A DNA stretch of 64,000 bases from Chryseobacterium indologenes (GTDB lineage Bacteria > Bacteroidota > Bacteroidia > Flavobacteriales > Weeksellaceae): positions 4,588,001 through 4,652,000 of the forward strand of contig CP065590.1 in the NCBI GenBank assembly GCA_016025055.1, given 5' to 3'. This document shows, one piece after another, positions 1 to 8,092 of this stretch (within the stretch, counting starts at the first letter, position 1; each line of letters starts with the position of its first letter). The notes under the pieces were generated by a model. It saw only the letters and a program-made list of their open reading frames with translations. It was not told where the DNA came from and ran no database searches. The translations under genes and the position numbers were made by a program.

Positions 1-2158
1 GTCCTAAACCGGTACCTCCAAATTTTCTTTTTGTGGATCCGTCTGCCTGCTGAAAGGCTTCAAAAATGATTTTTTGTTTATCTTCAGCAATTCCTACTCC
101 CGTATCTTTCACGGAAAACATAATAAAATTGGCTTTTTCAGCATGCTTTCTGATATGTAAACCAATGCTTCCCTGCGTGGTAAATTTCAAAGCATTGGAC
201 AATAAATTCCTCAATACCTGATCGATTCTCAGACGGTCGCTTTCAATTACCTTCTGAACATCCGAATCGATCTGAATATTAAACTGAAGTGCTTTTTCCT
301 GAAATACGGGGTTGAAAAGACTTTTTAAATCTTTTACCACTTCCTCAATCACTACATCCTGATATTCAAGGGTCATTTTACCGGATTCTATTTTTGCCAG
401 ATCAAGGATTTCATCAATAAGAGTTAATAAGCTTGTCCCTGAGCTTTGAATCACATTGGCAGATTCAATCTGGTCTTCATTAAGATTCTTATCGGGATTT
501 TCGGCCATCAGTCGGGATAAAAGCAGAATCGAATTGAGCGGAGTACGCAATTCATGGGACATATTAGCCAGGAATTCGGATTTGTATTTGGTACTCAGGG
601 CCAGCTCCTCCACTTTTTTCTGAATTTCATTATTACGTTCGGCAATCAGGTGATTTTTCTCTTCCAGTAATCTTGAGCGCTCTTCTAATTCTGCATTGGC
701 CTGCATCAGTTCTTCCTGCTGCACCTTTAATTCTTCCTCTGAAGCCTGAAGTTTCTGTGTCTGTGCTTCCAGTTCGGTGTTCAGGTTTTCAAGCTCGGAA
801 TGCTGAACCTGTAATTCTTCGGATTGTGCCTGGGTTTCTTCCAGTAACTGTTGTTCTTTTTCCCTGCCTTTTGCAGCGTTTAGAGCAATTCCTATGTTGA
901 TGCAACATTCTTCAAAATAACTGATTCTGTCTTCGTCAAAGTTGGATGTGGATCCTAATTCCATTACGCCAATGGCATGGCCGTCTGCAAAAACAGGAAT
1001 TAAGAGTATGCCGTAGATCTTGATAGAGCTGCTGGCAAAGGTTACGACAAAATCTTCCTGATGAAGATTGTTATAGACCTGTGTTTTAGCATTCATAAAA
1101 GCCTGGCCCACCATTCCTTCTCCCGGCTCAAATACCTTTTTCATATTCGCTTCCAGTCCAAATGCTTTATTAAGCTTCAGAAGACCTTCGTCATAAAGGT
1201 ATAATGATCCGTTAATACACTTTCCGTAGTCGATAAGCTGGCTTAGCGCTCTGTCTGAGACTTCTTTCACCGATTTGTTGCCCACAAGGGATTCATTCAG
1301 TAAAGCAAGGCCTTTCTGGCGCCAGTCGCTTTTATTTATTTTTTCAAAAGAAGCTTTCAGGGATTCAGTCATATGATTTAAAGACTCTACCAGGTCTCCC
1401 AGATCATCTTCGGCATTATCAACTACTTTTTCACTATAATCGCCATTGGATACCCTGTTGGCAATTTTTTGGATAGCGCTTACACGCCTTGTCATTTCCT
1501 GATCTTTATCTCTCAGTATTTTTTCAAGCTCATCCCTTCTGATAAGGTCTGCCCGCATTTTAAAGTAGAAAAATGCCGTCACTACCACCGCTGCTACGGC
1601 CGAAAAAATGATAAAAAGAACAGTTGTATTGGAAGATCTGCTTAAGTCTTTATTCTTGAATTCAACCTGATTTTCTTCGTATTGTATAAAATCACGAACC
1701 AGCTTACGGCATTCATCCATATTTACTTTACTGGTGATGATCTGCTGTTGGGTCATTATAATACCTCTTCGTCTGTTTTCAACGAGATTTTTCAGATTAT
1801 TCATTACCTGCCTAACAGCTGTTTTTAAAGCGGTAAGTCTTTCCTGCTGATTTTTATCCTGTACGCCTAAAGATTCAGCAAGCACCAACGCTTTTGAATA
1901 TTCTCTTACTCCCCGTTTATAAGGTTCCAGGAAGTCTTCACGACCGGTAAGCTGATATCCTCTGTTTCCGGTTTCGGCATCCAACAGAGCAACCAAAACA
2001 TCTTTTACAGCCGTTACCGAACGTCTGCTTTTGGAAAGACTTTCCCTGTGATTCATCTGGTTTTGAATACTCCAATAGGAAGCCACTGAACTTGCTATTA
2101 AGATCAAAAGCGAAAGACCAATTCCGACCTGGAGGTTCCGTATAATTTTTTTTGGCAT
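1..2158 (-). CDS. CHASE3-HAMP-GAF sensor histidine kinase, partial (C-terminus beyond the left edge)
   Basis: Membrane sensor kinase; about 719 residues are visible. From the ATG at 2158: a membrane segment at residues 10-30, a CHASE3-like extracytoplasmic domain (about 35-170, with NRGYQLTGREDFLEPYKRG), a second membrane segment (about 180-200), a HAMP linker (205-260), a GAF domain (270-420), a long Gln/Glu-rich coiled coil (430-520), the HisKA box MSHELRTPLNS with the phospho-acceptor His near residue 535, and the ATPase domain. The window cuts it at the glycine-rich GGTGLG box. Proteins of this layout often carry receiver domains after the ATPase, so it may be a hybrid kinase; that part is not visible. 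It starts 4 bp after the stop of the upstream receiver-kinase gene, so the two are probably co-transcribed and act in one phosphorelay. The ligand cannot be told. Confidence 0.9.
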   Translation of the reverse strand, partial: MPKKIIRNLQVGIGLSLLILIASSVASYWSIQNQMNHRESLSKSRRSVTAVKDVLVALLDAETGNRGYQLTGREDFLEPYKRGVREYSKALVLAESLGVQDKNQQERLTALKTAVRQVMNNLKNLVENRRRGIIMTQQQIITSKVNMDECRKLVRDFIQYEENQVEFKNKDLSRSSNTTVLFIIFSAVAAVVVTAFFYFKMRADLIRRDELEKILRDKDQEMTRRVSAIQKIANRVSNGDYSEKVVDNAEDDLGDLVESLNHMTESLKASFEKINKSDWRQKGLALLNESLVGNKSVKEVSDRALSQLIDYGKCINGSLYLYDEGLLKLNKAFGLEANMKKVFEPGEGMVGQAFMNAKTQVYNNLHQEDFVVTFASSSIKIYGILLIPVFADGHAIGVMELGSTSNFDEDRISYFEECCINIGIALNAAKGREKEQQLLEETQAQSEELQVQHSELENLNTELEAQTQKLQASEEELKVQQEELMQANAELEERSRLLEEKNHLIAERNNEIQKKVEELALSTKYKSEFLANMSHELRTPLNSILLLSRLMAENPDKNLNEDQIESANVIQSSGTSLLTLIDEILDLAKIESGKMTLEYQDVVIEEVVKDLKSLFNPVFQEKALQFNIQIDSDVQKVIESDRLRIDQVLRNLLSNALKFTTQGSIGLHIRKHAEKANFIMFSVKDTGVGIAEDKQKIIFEAFQQADGSTKRKFGGTGLG

Positions 2159-2162
2159 AAAA

Positions 2163-3653
2163 TCAATTTAATGGTAAGGTAAAGTAAAAGGTAGAGCCTT
2201 CATTAATAATACTTGAAACTCCCACACTTCCGTGATGTTGCTTGATAATTTCAGAACAGATAAACAATCCGATTCCCATCCCCTGGAATTGCAGTGAAGA
2301 TTCTTCTACACGGTAGAATTTCTTAAATACGGCTTCCTGTTTGAAGTCAGGGATACCGATTCCAAAGTCCGTTACGTTGACTCTTACTTCCTGGGCTTCC
2401 TTATCCACAAAAGTAGTGACAATCACCTGGTTATTATTGGGAGAATACTTGATGGCATTGGTTAAAAAGTTGATAAGCACCTGTTCGATCCTGATTTCGT
2501 CAAGCGGAATCAATATATCCGGTTTTACACCATGGCGTTCAATTTTCACTTTATTTTCATCATGAGTCTGAAGAATGGTATCAATTGCATTACTGATGAC
2601 ATTTTCGAGATTAACCGGTTTTTTATTAATTTTCAGCTTGCCGTTTTCAATTTTGGAGACATCGAGCAGGTCTGTGATCAGCGTATTGAGTTTTTCAATC
2701 TGATTTTGTGCTTTTGCTACGAATCCTGCCTCTGAACTGTCTTTATCCAATTTCAGTTTCCTGTCAAGCAGCTGAATGTAAGCTTTAATGCTGGTTAAAG
2801 GTGTTTTTAATTCATGACTCGCAATGCTTAAAAACTCGTCTTTTTCCTTCTCGGCCTTCTTTTGCCCGTCAATATCGGTGAAGGTTCCTACCCAGTTTTT
2901 AATATGGCCTTCATCATGCACCGGAGTAACACGAAGCAAATGATATCGGTAATCTCCGGAACGTACATTTTTAATTCTCACTTCCAGCTCCAGAGACTTT
3001 CCTCTCTTTCTGGCTCTTTCAAACTCTTCCAGAATGTCTAAATCATCGGGATGAGTTTTGGGAAAATGTTGCTCGGAATCTGAATAGTCGTACCATTTGC
3101 CATTAACAAAATCAATGTTTCCATCTGCCTTTACAGTAAATGCAATCTGAGGAAGAGATTCCAGCATCAGATGAAAATGGTCAAGCTGAGACTTCATTGT
3201 CACCTGGGATTCCCTTCTTCCTTTTACTTCAAGCTCCAGGTTCTGCTGCGTTTTTTTCATCGCAATATTCTGTTCCTGAAGGTTATAAAATGTTTTCACC
3301 TTCAGCAATAGAATTTCAGGATCTACCGGTTTTGTCACATAATCTTTAGCTCCGGAGGCATAACCCCGTGTTATAAATTTTTTATCTGTATTAACGGCAG
3401 ACAAAAATATAATGGGAACTTCTTTGGTTTTACTGTAATCAGCCAGCGTTTCAGCTACTTCAAAACCATCCATATCCGGCATCTGAACATCTAAAATAAT
3501 CAGAGCGTAGTTATTTTTTAGTGCTTTACCAAGAGCCTCTTCACCGGAACCTGCTGTATCTACATGGAAATCCTTAGATTCAAGTAACTTTTGCAATGAA
3601 TACAGGTTACTTTGGTTGTCATCAACAATTAAAATCATAGAAGTTAAAATCAA
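2163..3653 (-). CDS. Receiver-PAS-histidine kinase (soluble hybrid sensor)
   Basis: A 496-residue cytoplasmic signalling protein with no membrane segment. Order: receiver domain (about 5-125) with phospho-acceptor Asp in IILDVQMPDMDG and the conserved Lys in YVTKPVDPE; a coiled linker; a PAS domain (about 165-265); HisKA with FLSIASHELKTPLTS (His near 280); and an ATPase domain ending in the FQGMGIGLFICSEI region. A receiver at the N-terminus suggests it is phosphorylated by, or relays to, another kinase, most simply the CHASE3 kinase encoded 4 bp downstream. The start could be the ATG at 3653 or at 3638; the second begins directly at MILIVDDNQ, which fits receiver domains better. The function class is certain; the signal is unknown. 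Confidence 0.92.
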   Translation of the reverse strand: MILTSMILIVDDNQSNLYSLQKLLESKDFHVDTAGSGEEALGKALKNNYALIILDVQMPDMDGFEVAETLADYSKTKEVPIIFLSAVNTDKKFITRGYASGAKDYVTKPVDPEILLLKVKTFYNLQEQNIAMKKTQQNLELEVKGRRESQVTMKSQLDHFHLMLESLPQIAFTVKADGNIDFVNGKWYDYSDSEQHFPKTHPDDLDILEEFERARKRGKSLELEVRIKNVRSGDYRYHLLRVTPVHDEGHIKNWVGTFTDIDGQKKAEKEKDEFLSIASHELKTPLTSIKAYIQLLDRKLKLDKDSSEAGFVAKAQNQIEKLNTLITDLLDVSKIENGKLKINKKPVNLENVISNAIDTILQTHDENKVKIERHGVKPDILIPLDEIRIEQVLINFLTNAIKYSPNNNQVIVTTFVDKEAQEVRVNVTDFGIGIPDFKQEAVFKKFYRVEESSLQFQGMGIGLFICSEIIKQHHGSVGVSSIINEGSTFYFTLPLN

Positions 3654-3835
3654 TAATTAGTTATAGCTAATTTAGCTTCAAAAATACTGACAATATTTCA
3701 AAAAACAGTAATTTTTAAATTATTATGAATAGGCATTTCATACCACATTTTGCAATAAAAATATGAATGGCATAAGGATTGAAATTGTTTACTGTAATTT
3801 TTAGAAAAAATTTTATCTCCGGAAAAAATACGACT
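3654..3835. promoter_or_regulatory. Divergent intergenic region with TATGAA-N7-TTCATA inverted repeat
   Basis: The region lies between the divergent kinase operon and the Crp/Fnr regulator and must hold both promoters. The only clear symmetry is TATGAA (3724-3729) with TTCATA (3737-3742). The function is inferred from location only. Confidence 0.3.
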
Positions 3836-4453
3836 ATGAAAAAAACAATCAGCTGCATGAATATCGATGAAAATATTCTTCGATCATTTGGTGGAGAAAA
3901 CATCAGATTTAAACCGAAAGAGTTTATTTACAAAGAAGGTGAGCATTCGCTTTATTATTTTCAGATTACCAGCGGAAAAGTAAAGCTGAATACATTTCAT
4001 GAAAGCGGAAAAGAATTTATTCAGAATATTCTGGGCAAAAATCAAAGTTTTGGAGATCCGCTTTTGTTCATCGACAGGCTTTATCCTACTAATGCGGTAA
4101 GTCTGGAGACTACGGAACTCATCAGAATGCCGAAAAGTAATTTTTTGCAAATGCTCAAGGAAAACCCTGACATTTCTCTGGAAATGAACGCCTGCTTATC
4201 CCAAAGACTGTATTACAACAGTCTGATGGTACGCCATATGGCTTCTTCGGATCCGGTTCATCGTTTACAGGGTCTGATGGAATATCTGAAAAGCTATTAT
4301 GACAAAGATTGCCAGCAATGCTTTCCGGTAGAGCTCACCCGCCAGCAAATCGCTGACCTTACGGGCTTAAGAGTGGAAACAGTAATAAGGACCATCAAAA
4401 AAATGGTCAATAATCAAACGATAAAACTTGACGGACGGAGGATTCTTTATTAA
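3836..4453 (+). CDS. Crp/Fnr family transcriptional regulator
   Basis: A 205-residue DNA-binding regulator. An N-terminal cyclic-nucleotide-binding-type beta-roll (about residues 15-120) is followed by a dimerisation helix and a winged helix-turn-helix (LTRQQIADLTGLRVETVIR, about 160-185). There is no N-terminal cluster of four cysteines, so it is not an FNR-type iron-sulfur sensor; its ligand is unknown. I place the start at the ATG at 3836 rather than 57 bases upstream, because conserved sequence begins there and the extra residues are poorly compatible with the fold. It stands alone on the plus strand, divergent from the kinase pair. An inverted repeat TATGAA-N7-TTCATA (3724-3742) in its upstream region could be an autoregulatory site. 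Palindromes of Crp/Fnr type recur in the stress island just downstream. Confidence 0.9.
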   Translation: MKKTISCMNIDENILRSFGGENIRFKPKEFIYKEGEHSLYYFQITSGKVKLNTFHESGKEFIQNILGKNQSFGDPLLFIDRLYPTNAVSLETTELIRMPKSNFLQMLKENPDISLEMNACLSQRLYYNSLMVRHMASSDPVHRLQGLMEYLKSYYDKDCQQCFPVELTRQQIADLTGLRVETVIRTIKKMVNNQTIKLDGRRILY

Positions 4454-4691
4454 TTCGAGGGGATCATTGAATTTACTTCATCATTCTACTGATCAAAGAA
4501 CAGAAAGCTAAGGATAAAATAGGTCTTGTAGTCAACGAGAATGACGTATGGATTTTAGATAATAATACCGTATGTCATTATTTCCGTCTTTTCTGCATTC
4601 TTTTCTTCCTGTGAAATAATCTTCCATAAGATGATGTGTCTGGAATATTGTATAGCCAGTTTATGCACTCATTTAATCCGGGATCATATAA
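4454..4691. other. Intergenic region, no confident gene
   Basis: It separates the Crp/Fnr gene from the convergent DUF892 gene. A short plus-strand reading frame here (about 4478-4615) contains coding-like residues such as GLVVNENDVWILDNNTV but has no start codon or family match I recognise. It may be a decayed gene fragment or chance. Confidence 0.3.
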
Positions 4692-4728
4692 AAGTAAACC
4701 ACATATCGTATGAATATGTGGTTTACTT
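4692..4728 (-). terminator. Rho-independent terminator of the DUF892 gene
   Basis: A perfect 15-bp inverted repeat (4692-4706 and 4714-4728) with a 7-nt loop lies 10 bases after the stop codon. Read on the minus strand it is followed by a T-rich tract. Confidence 0.85.
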
Positions 4729-4737
4729 ATATGAACA

Positions 4738-5346
4738 TTAATCTTCCTGCTCTGCTTCAAAATTGATATAGTTTTCGGCGATTTCGGTAAGATGTTCATC
4801 TGTATCTTCTTCTTCCACTAATGTTTGTTCCAGAAGATCTGCAGCTTTGTCATATCCAAGGGTAAGGGCAATCTGAACGAGCCCTCCATAGGTTGCAATT
4901 TCATAATGTTCTACTTTTTGTGCTGCGATTATCAAAGCAGCATCGCGGGTCATTGAGCCGTCGTCTGTAGATTTTATTATTTCTTCCCCCTCTTTGATGA
5001 TCCCTTTTATTGCTTCACATTCTTTTTTCTCAGCTTTTTCTTCGAGGATTTTAAATACTTTTTCCAATCGGCTCACATGTTTTTTGGTCTGGAGCTGGTG
5101 ATCTTCAAACGCATCCTTTAATTCTTCTGTGGTAGCTGCTTCCTGCATTTTATCCAAAGCTTCTATAATGGCATCTTCAGCAAAATAAATATCTTTTAAT
5201 GCTGAAAGGAAAAATTGATGAAGGCTGGAATTTTCATTTGTTTCAGTATCTGTCTTGGCCTTTGTGGCTGAAGGTTTCTTGGTGGTAGCAGAAATGCTTT
5301 CCGATGCTCCTGTTATGCTGTTGGTGTCTAATATTTTCGTTGCCAT
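4738..5346 (-). CDS. DUF892 (YciE/YciF-type) ferritin-like stress protein
   Basis: A 202-residue protein. After a Thr/Ser/Lys-rich, probably disordered N-terminus (residues 1-40) comes a DUF892 four-helix bundle (about 42-198) with typical signatures: a helix beginning LHQFFLSALKDIYFAEDAI, a His in DHQLQTKKHVSRLEKVF, and EHYEIATYGGLVQIA. The family has a ferritin-like fold with a dimetal-type site and is induced by osmotic and general stress in enterobacteria (YciE, YciF); its reaction is not settled. In E. coli yciF lies with yciG, a KGG-motif gene, and here the next gene upstream is also a KGG-motif protein. Each gene has its own terminator, so they are separately transcribed. The family is clear; the biochemical role is unknown. 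Confidence 0.92.
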   Translation of the reverse strand: MATKILDTNSITGASESISATTKKPSATKAKTDTETNENSSLHQFFLSALKDIYFAEDAIIEALDKMQEAATTEELKDAFEDHQLQTKKHVSRLEKVFKILEEKAEKKECEAIKGIIKEGEEIIKSTDDGSMTRDAALIIAAQKVEHYEIATYGGLVQIALTLGYDKAADLLEQTLVEEEDTDEHLTEIAENYINFEAEQED

Positions 5347-5374
5347 AATATTAATAAATGTTGTATGAATTAAA

Positions 5375-5411
5375 AAGATTACCTCTTTATAATGAGTAAA
5401 GAGGTAATCTT
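5375..5411 (-). terminator. Rho-independent terminator of the KGG-motif gene
   Basis: A perfect 15-bp inverted repeat (5375-5389 and 5397-5411) with a 7-nt loop is followed on the minus strand by TTTTTAA. It starts 9 bases after the stop. Confidence 0.85.
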
Positions 5412-5420
5412 ATAAATGGT

Positions 5421-6233
5421 TTATGAATTGTTACGTCTGCCGCCAAAACCGGATCTTCCTGACCCTGATGACCTTCCACCTCCGTGGGATGCCTGTCCGC
5501 CCATTCTTGCAATTCTGGTACGTTCTGCTTTACTCATAGATGCAAAACCTCTTCGTGAAGTACCGTTACCTGAGTTTGAGCCACGACCTGAACTGTTACC
5601 GTTACCGGAACCGGATCTTGAACCTCCTCTACCGGAGTTTGAGCTTCCTGAATTTGATCTTGAGCCTGAACCTGATGATCTTCCACCTCCATGAGAGGCT
5701 TCCCCACCCATTCTGGCAATTCTTGTACGTTCAGCTTTGCTCATAGATGCAAAACCTCTTCTTGAAGTACCGTTTCCTGAAGAAGATGATCTACTCCTGC
5801 CGCCTGAACGTGAGCCAGAGCCAGAACCGGATCTAGAGCCAGAACCCGAACGTCCGCGGGAACCTCCTCTTCCTCCTCCGGAAGTAAATCTACCCTGGCT
5901 GTCTCTCTGCTGATTTCCATTTCCTCTGTTTCCACGGCTTCTTCCACCCCGGTTATCATCGTCGTCGTCATCATCATCTTCATCTTCATAATCGTCGTCA
6001 TCATAATCGTCATCATAATCTTCGTCATCATCGTAATCTTCGTCGTCATCATAATCGTTATCGTAGTCGTCATCAAAATAATTTTCATAATCTGAGAAAT
6101 CATCATCATAATCTTCATCCTGAGATGCATCGTTATACCCATGATCATATCCTAATTGATAAACTTCCTCAAGATTACTTGATGAATTTGATCCTCCTCT
6201 TGAACTGCGGTTTCTTGAATTTCTAGTGTTCAT
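5421..6233 (-). CDS. Acidic, disordered protein with two KGG (YciG/con-10-type) stress motifs
   Basis: A 270-residue low-complexity protein in four blocks. Residues 1-40 are Ser/Asn/Arg-rich. Residues 40-95 are almost wholly Asp/Glu/Tyr. The Gly/Ser/Arg-rich linkers follow. Two nearly identical copies of RGFASMSKAERTRIARMGG with a trailing ASHGGG lie near residues 160-190 and 230-260. The motif matches the KGG family (YciG and conidiation-specific con-10), in which GFASM...REIASKGG repeats are induced by stress; here Met replaces Lys before GG. The protein should be intrinsically disordered and strongly bipolar in charge, with an acidic N-half and a basic C-half. The duplicated motif is also visible as a DNA direct repeat. 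The molecular function of this family is not known. Confidence 0.85.
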   Translation of the reverse strand: MNTRNSRNRSSRGGSNSSSNLEEVYQLGYDHGYNDASQDEDYDDDFSDYENYFDDDYDNDYDDDEDYDDDEDYDDDYDDDDYEDEDDDDDDDDNRGGRSRGNRGNGNQQRDSQGRFTSGGGRGGSRGRSGSGSRSGSGSGSRSGGRSRSSSSGNGTSRRGFASMSKAERTRIARMGGEASHGGGRSSGSGSRSNSGSSNSGRGGSRSGSGNGNSSGRGSNSGNGTSRRGFASMSKAERTRIARMGGQASHGGGRSSGSGRSGFGGRRNNS

Positions 6234-6330
6234 AACTGAATTTTTTATATTAATATTTAGTGATGATTATTGCCAGCCGTGACTAGTATTAGACAGCAAT
6301 AACAGTTGGATGTTCTATCATTATTTATGT

Positions 6331-6391
6331 AATGCCCGACCTTATGGCATTTTTCAAAAAGACCGCCGAAAAGAAAACTACACGGTCTTTT
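6331..6391 (+). terminator. Two consecutive terminator-like hairpins, no upstream gene
   Basis: AATGCC (6331-6336) pairs with GGCATT (6346-6351), followed by TTT. AAAAGACCG (6357-6365) pairs with CGGTCTTTT (6383-6391). No plus-strand gene precedes them, so they may end a small RNA starting in 6240-6330. Confidence 0.4.
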
Positions 6392-6514
6392 ACATTTAGA
6401 TTAATGATGTGTACGTAAATACTCCGTAGACAACATAGGTATTATAAGTACTTTCATAGTAAATAAATTTTGTAATGTGTGTGAGTCAAAGGTAGAGACT
6501 TCAGACCTCACGCT

Positions 6515-6532
6515 TTATGATTACTATCATAA
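6515..6532. promoter_or_regulatory. Palindromic operator TTATGAT-N4-ATCATAA
   Basis: A perfect 7-4-7 inverted repeat. The spacing is that of Crp/Fnr-family sites, and a Crp/Fnr gene lies at 3836. Near-copies lie at 6737-6754 and 9812-9829. Confidence 0.5.
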
Positions 6533-6680
6533 TAATGATTTATTTTTCACACATATACCACAAAAACTCATTTTTAACATAAAAATTAACATTATGATTG
6601 TACTCATAATGCATAAAATACATTATCAATACATTTGATATTACTAAATTTTCATCATTACTTTTTGTTCTAGCACTGAT

Positions 6681-6704
6681 AAACCCTCCTTTTCCGGAGG
6701 GTTT
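6681..6704 (+). terminator. Terminator-like hairpin AAACCCTCC/GGAGGGTTT
   Basis: Nine-base arms (6681-6689 and 6696-6704) with a 6-nt loop, followed by TATTATT. There is no coding gene immediately upstream on either strand. Confidence 0.6.
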
Positions 6705-6736
6705 ATTATTATACAACTCACCCTGATATATCGGAC

Positions 6737-6754
6737 TTATGATCACGATCATAG
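6737..6754. promoter_or_regulatory. Near-palindromic operator TTATGAT-N4-ATCATAG
   Basis: A second copy of the motif at 6515, differing from perfect symmetry in the last base. It is about 21 bases upstream of a TAGCTTTG box and about 140 bases before the DUF2383 gene. Confidence 0.45.
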
Positions 6755-6774
6755 GCTGTGATTTTAAAGTTCTG

Positions 6775-6782
6775 TAGCTTTG
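6775..6782 (+). promoter_or_regulatory. Candidate promoter -7 box TAGCTTTG
   Basis: It fits the Bacteroidetes TAnnTTTG consensus and lies about 110 bases upstream of the first DUF2383 gene. I see no convincing -33 TTG element. Confidence 0.4.
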
Positions 6783-6895
6783 ATATTCATTGATATTGCA
6801 GCTAAAGCTTTCGGAAATACTTATATTAGGGATTACTGTCGACCAGATGATACAGACAGCATTACAGTCCATTAAACACCTTTAAAATAAATAAT

Positions 6896-7345
6896 ATGAA
6901 CAATGAAAAAACAGTGTCAGTACTCAATGATTTACTGAACATTACCAACGACAGGATTGAAGGATTTAAAAAAGTGGAAGATAAGGTATGGAATACCCAC
7001 ACATCACTAAAAAGCGACTATGATCAGATGGTAGCACAATCTCAGGTTATGAAAACTGAACTCATCAGGCTCATCACTGAACGCGGAGGCAATCCTGATA
7101 ATACGACAAGCACAGCTGGTGCATTACACCGAGCATGGATTGACGTAAAGAATTCGTTCTCCGGCGATAAGACTGAATCTACCTTAGAAAATGTAGTTTT
7201 TGGAGAAAAAGCAGCGATTAAAGCCTATGAAGACGCTTTAGACAGTGGTGATCTTTGTCCTCAAAGCACAACGGTAGTGAGTGATCAGCTTCATCATCTT
7301 AAATCTTCCTACAGAAAATTTGAAACCCTGGAAGAAAGCAAATAA
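6896..7345 (+). CDS. DUF2383 (PA2169-type) four-helix-bundle protein, copy 1
   Basis: A 149-residue soluble protein without signal or membrane segment. Features of DUF2383 are visible: an N-terminal helix with VLNDLLNITNDRIEGFKKVE, a central helix with SQVMKTELIRLI, the pattern GALHRAWIDVKNSF, and ENVVFGEKAAIKAYEDAL in the third helix. The family has a ferritin-like four-helix fold; PA2169 is the usual reference and the function is unknown. A paralogue lies at 8093 with the same helices and a shared pattern HR-WID-KNSF, so this is a local duplication separated by a DUF421 gene. Expression as part of a stress regulon is inferred from the DUF892, KGG and DUF4142 genes around it and from the palindrome upstream. 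Confidence 0.88.
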   Translation: MNNEKTVSVLNDLLNITNDRIEGFKKVEDKVWNTHTSLKSDYDQMVAQSQVMKTELIRLITERGGNPDNTTSTAGALHRAWIDVKNSFSGDKTESTLENVVFGEKAAIKAYEDALDSGDLCPQSTTVVSDQLHHLKSSYRKFETLEESK

Positions 7346-7361
7346 ATAAGACTTACAGAAA

Positions 7362-7396
7362 AAAATACGTGAGCCGTGATACAGCTCACGTATTTT
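7362..7396 (+). terminator. Rho-independent terminator after DUF2383 copy 1
   Basis: Perfect 13-bp arms (AAAATACGTGAGC at 7362-7374 and its complement at 7384-7396) with a 9-nt loop, 17 bases after the stop. Confidence 0.85.
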
Positions 7397-7508
7397 AATC
7401 AATATCTTAAACCTTAAAAGTTTATAATTTTTGAAGTCTAAGATGATTTGTGATGGTATTGACAACCTCCAGCTTCCCTATTTCTAATTTTTATTTCAAA
7501 ATTTTGCT

Positions 7509-8000
7509 ATGTATATTCTGGAAAAAATTTGGGGTATAGGAACTTCATTAGATACCGTTCAGATGGGAACTCGCGGAATTGCTGTGTTTATCATTGCGCT
7601 ATTGCTAATACGGGTTTCCGGTCGCAGATCTTTTGGAATACGCTCCCCGTTGGACAACATTATCGTCATTCTTCTTGGCGCCATTCTAAGCCGGGCGGTT
7701 GTTGGCGCTTCTCCCTTTATACCTGTGGTCTCTACCTGCCTGATGATTGTATTGCTGCATCGTTTCATAAGTTGGCTTAAAATAAAAAAAGCATCTTTTA
7801 ACCATATAGTAGAAGGAAAAAAGATATTGGTTTTTAAAGACGGACAATTTTTATTTTCCAATATGAACAAAGCCCTTGTATGTAAAGAGGATATTTTACA
7901 GGGTATCAGAAAATCAGCTTTAACTGACAATCCGGAACTCGTCAAATATGTTTATGTAGAATCTACCGGAGAAATCACAGTCGTAAAGAAAAACGTCTAA
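7509..8000 (+). CDS. DUF421 (YetF/YcaP-type) membrane protein
   Basis: A 163-residue inner-membrane protein. Two to three hydrophobic segments (about 20-38, 48-66 and 68-88) precede a cytoplasmic YetF-type domain (about 95-160). Family landmarks are RVSGRRSFGIRSPLDNIIVILLG, quoted here only as its key residues R38, G41-R43 and D49, and the SRAVVG segment. The C-terminal domain carries GKKILVFKDGQFLF. The family is widespread and poorly characterised; Bacillus YetF and YrbG are membrane proteins linked to sporulation and stress. It lies between two DUF2383 paralogues and after a strong terminator, so it probably has its own promoter. The length is at the short end for the family. Confidence 0.85.
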   Translation: MYILEKIWGIGTSLDTVQMGTRGIAVFIIALLLIRVSGRRSFGIRSPLDNIIVILLGAILSRAVVGASPFIPVVSTCLMIVLLHRFISWLKIKKASFNHIVEGKKILVFKDGQFLFSNMNKALVCKEDILQGIRKSALTDNPELVKYVYVESTGEITVVKKNV

Positions 8001-8092
8001 ATGATTATATAACAACATAATAAAGTTATAAAATAATATTACAGCTACTACTTTATTTATATTCAGAAAAAAATCCCATTAAAAAAAAACAT

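Larger units (their letters stand above)
6234..6895. promoter_or_regulatory. 662-bp intergenic region: two palindromic operators, hairpins, no gene
   Basis: It divides the divergent KGG and DUF2383 genes. From left: a hairpin with a short T-run (6331-6354), a second hairpin with T-run (6357-6391), a perfect TTATGAT-N4-ATCATAA palindrome (6515-6532), a strong GC-rich terminator (6681-6704), a second near-copy of the palindrome (6737-6754) and a TAGCTTTG box (6775-6782). Open frames here look non-coding. Three terminator-like hairpins without a gene in front of them suggest a short transcript such as a small RNA. Confidence 0.5.

Noticed and set aside
5416..5694. Pro/Leu/Glu-rich plus-strand frame
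   Set aside because: Antisense of the Gly/Ser/Arg-rich KGG gene; arises from its codon bias.
5741..6148. Met/Ile-rich minus-strand frame
   Set aside because: The poly-Asp GAT/GAC repeat read in another frame; not coding. The repeat is also not a CRISPR array: no spacers.
6540..6872. 110-codon minus-strand frame between the KGG and DUF2383 genes
   Set aside because: Covers a terminator, two palindromes and a promoter box; no signal or domain; judged intergenic.
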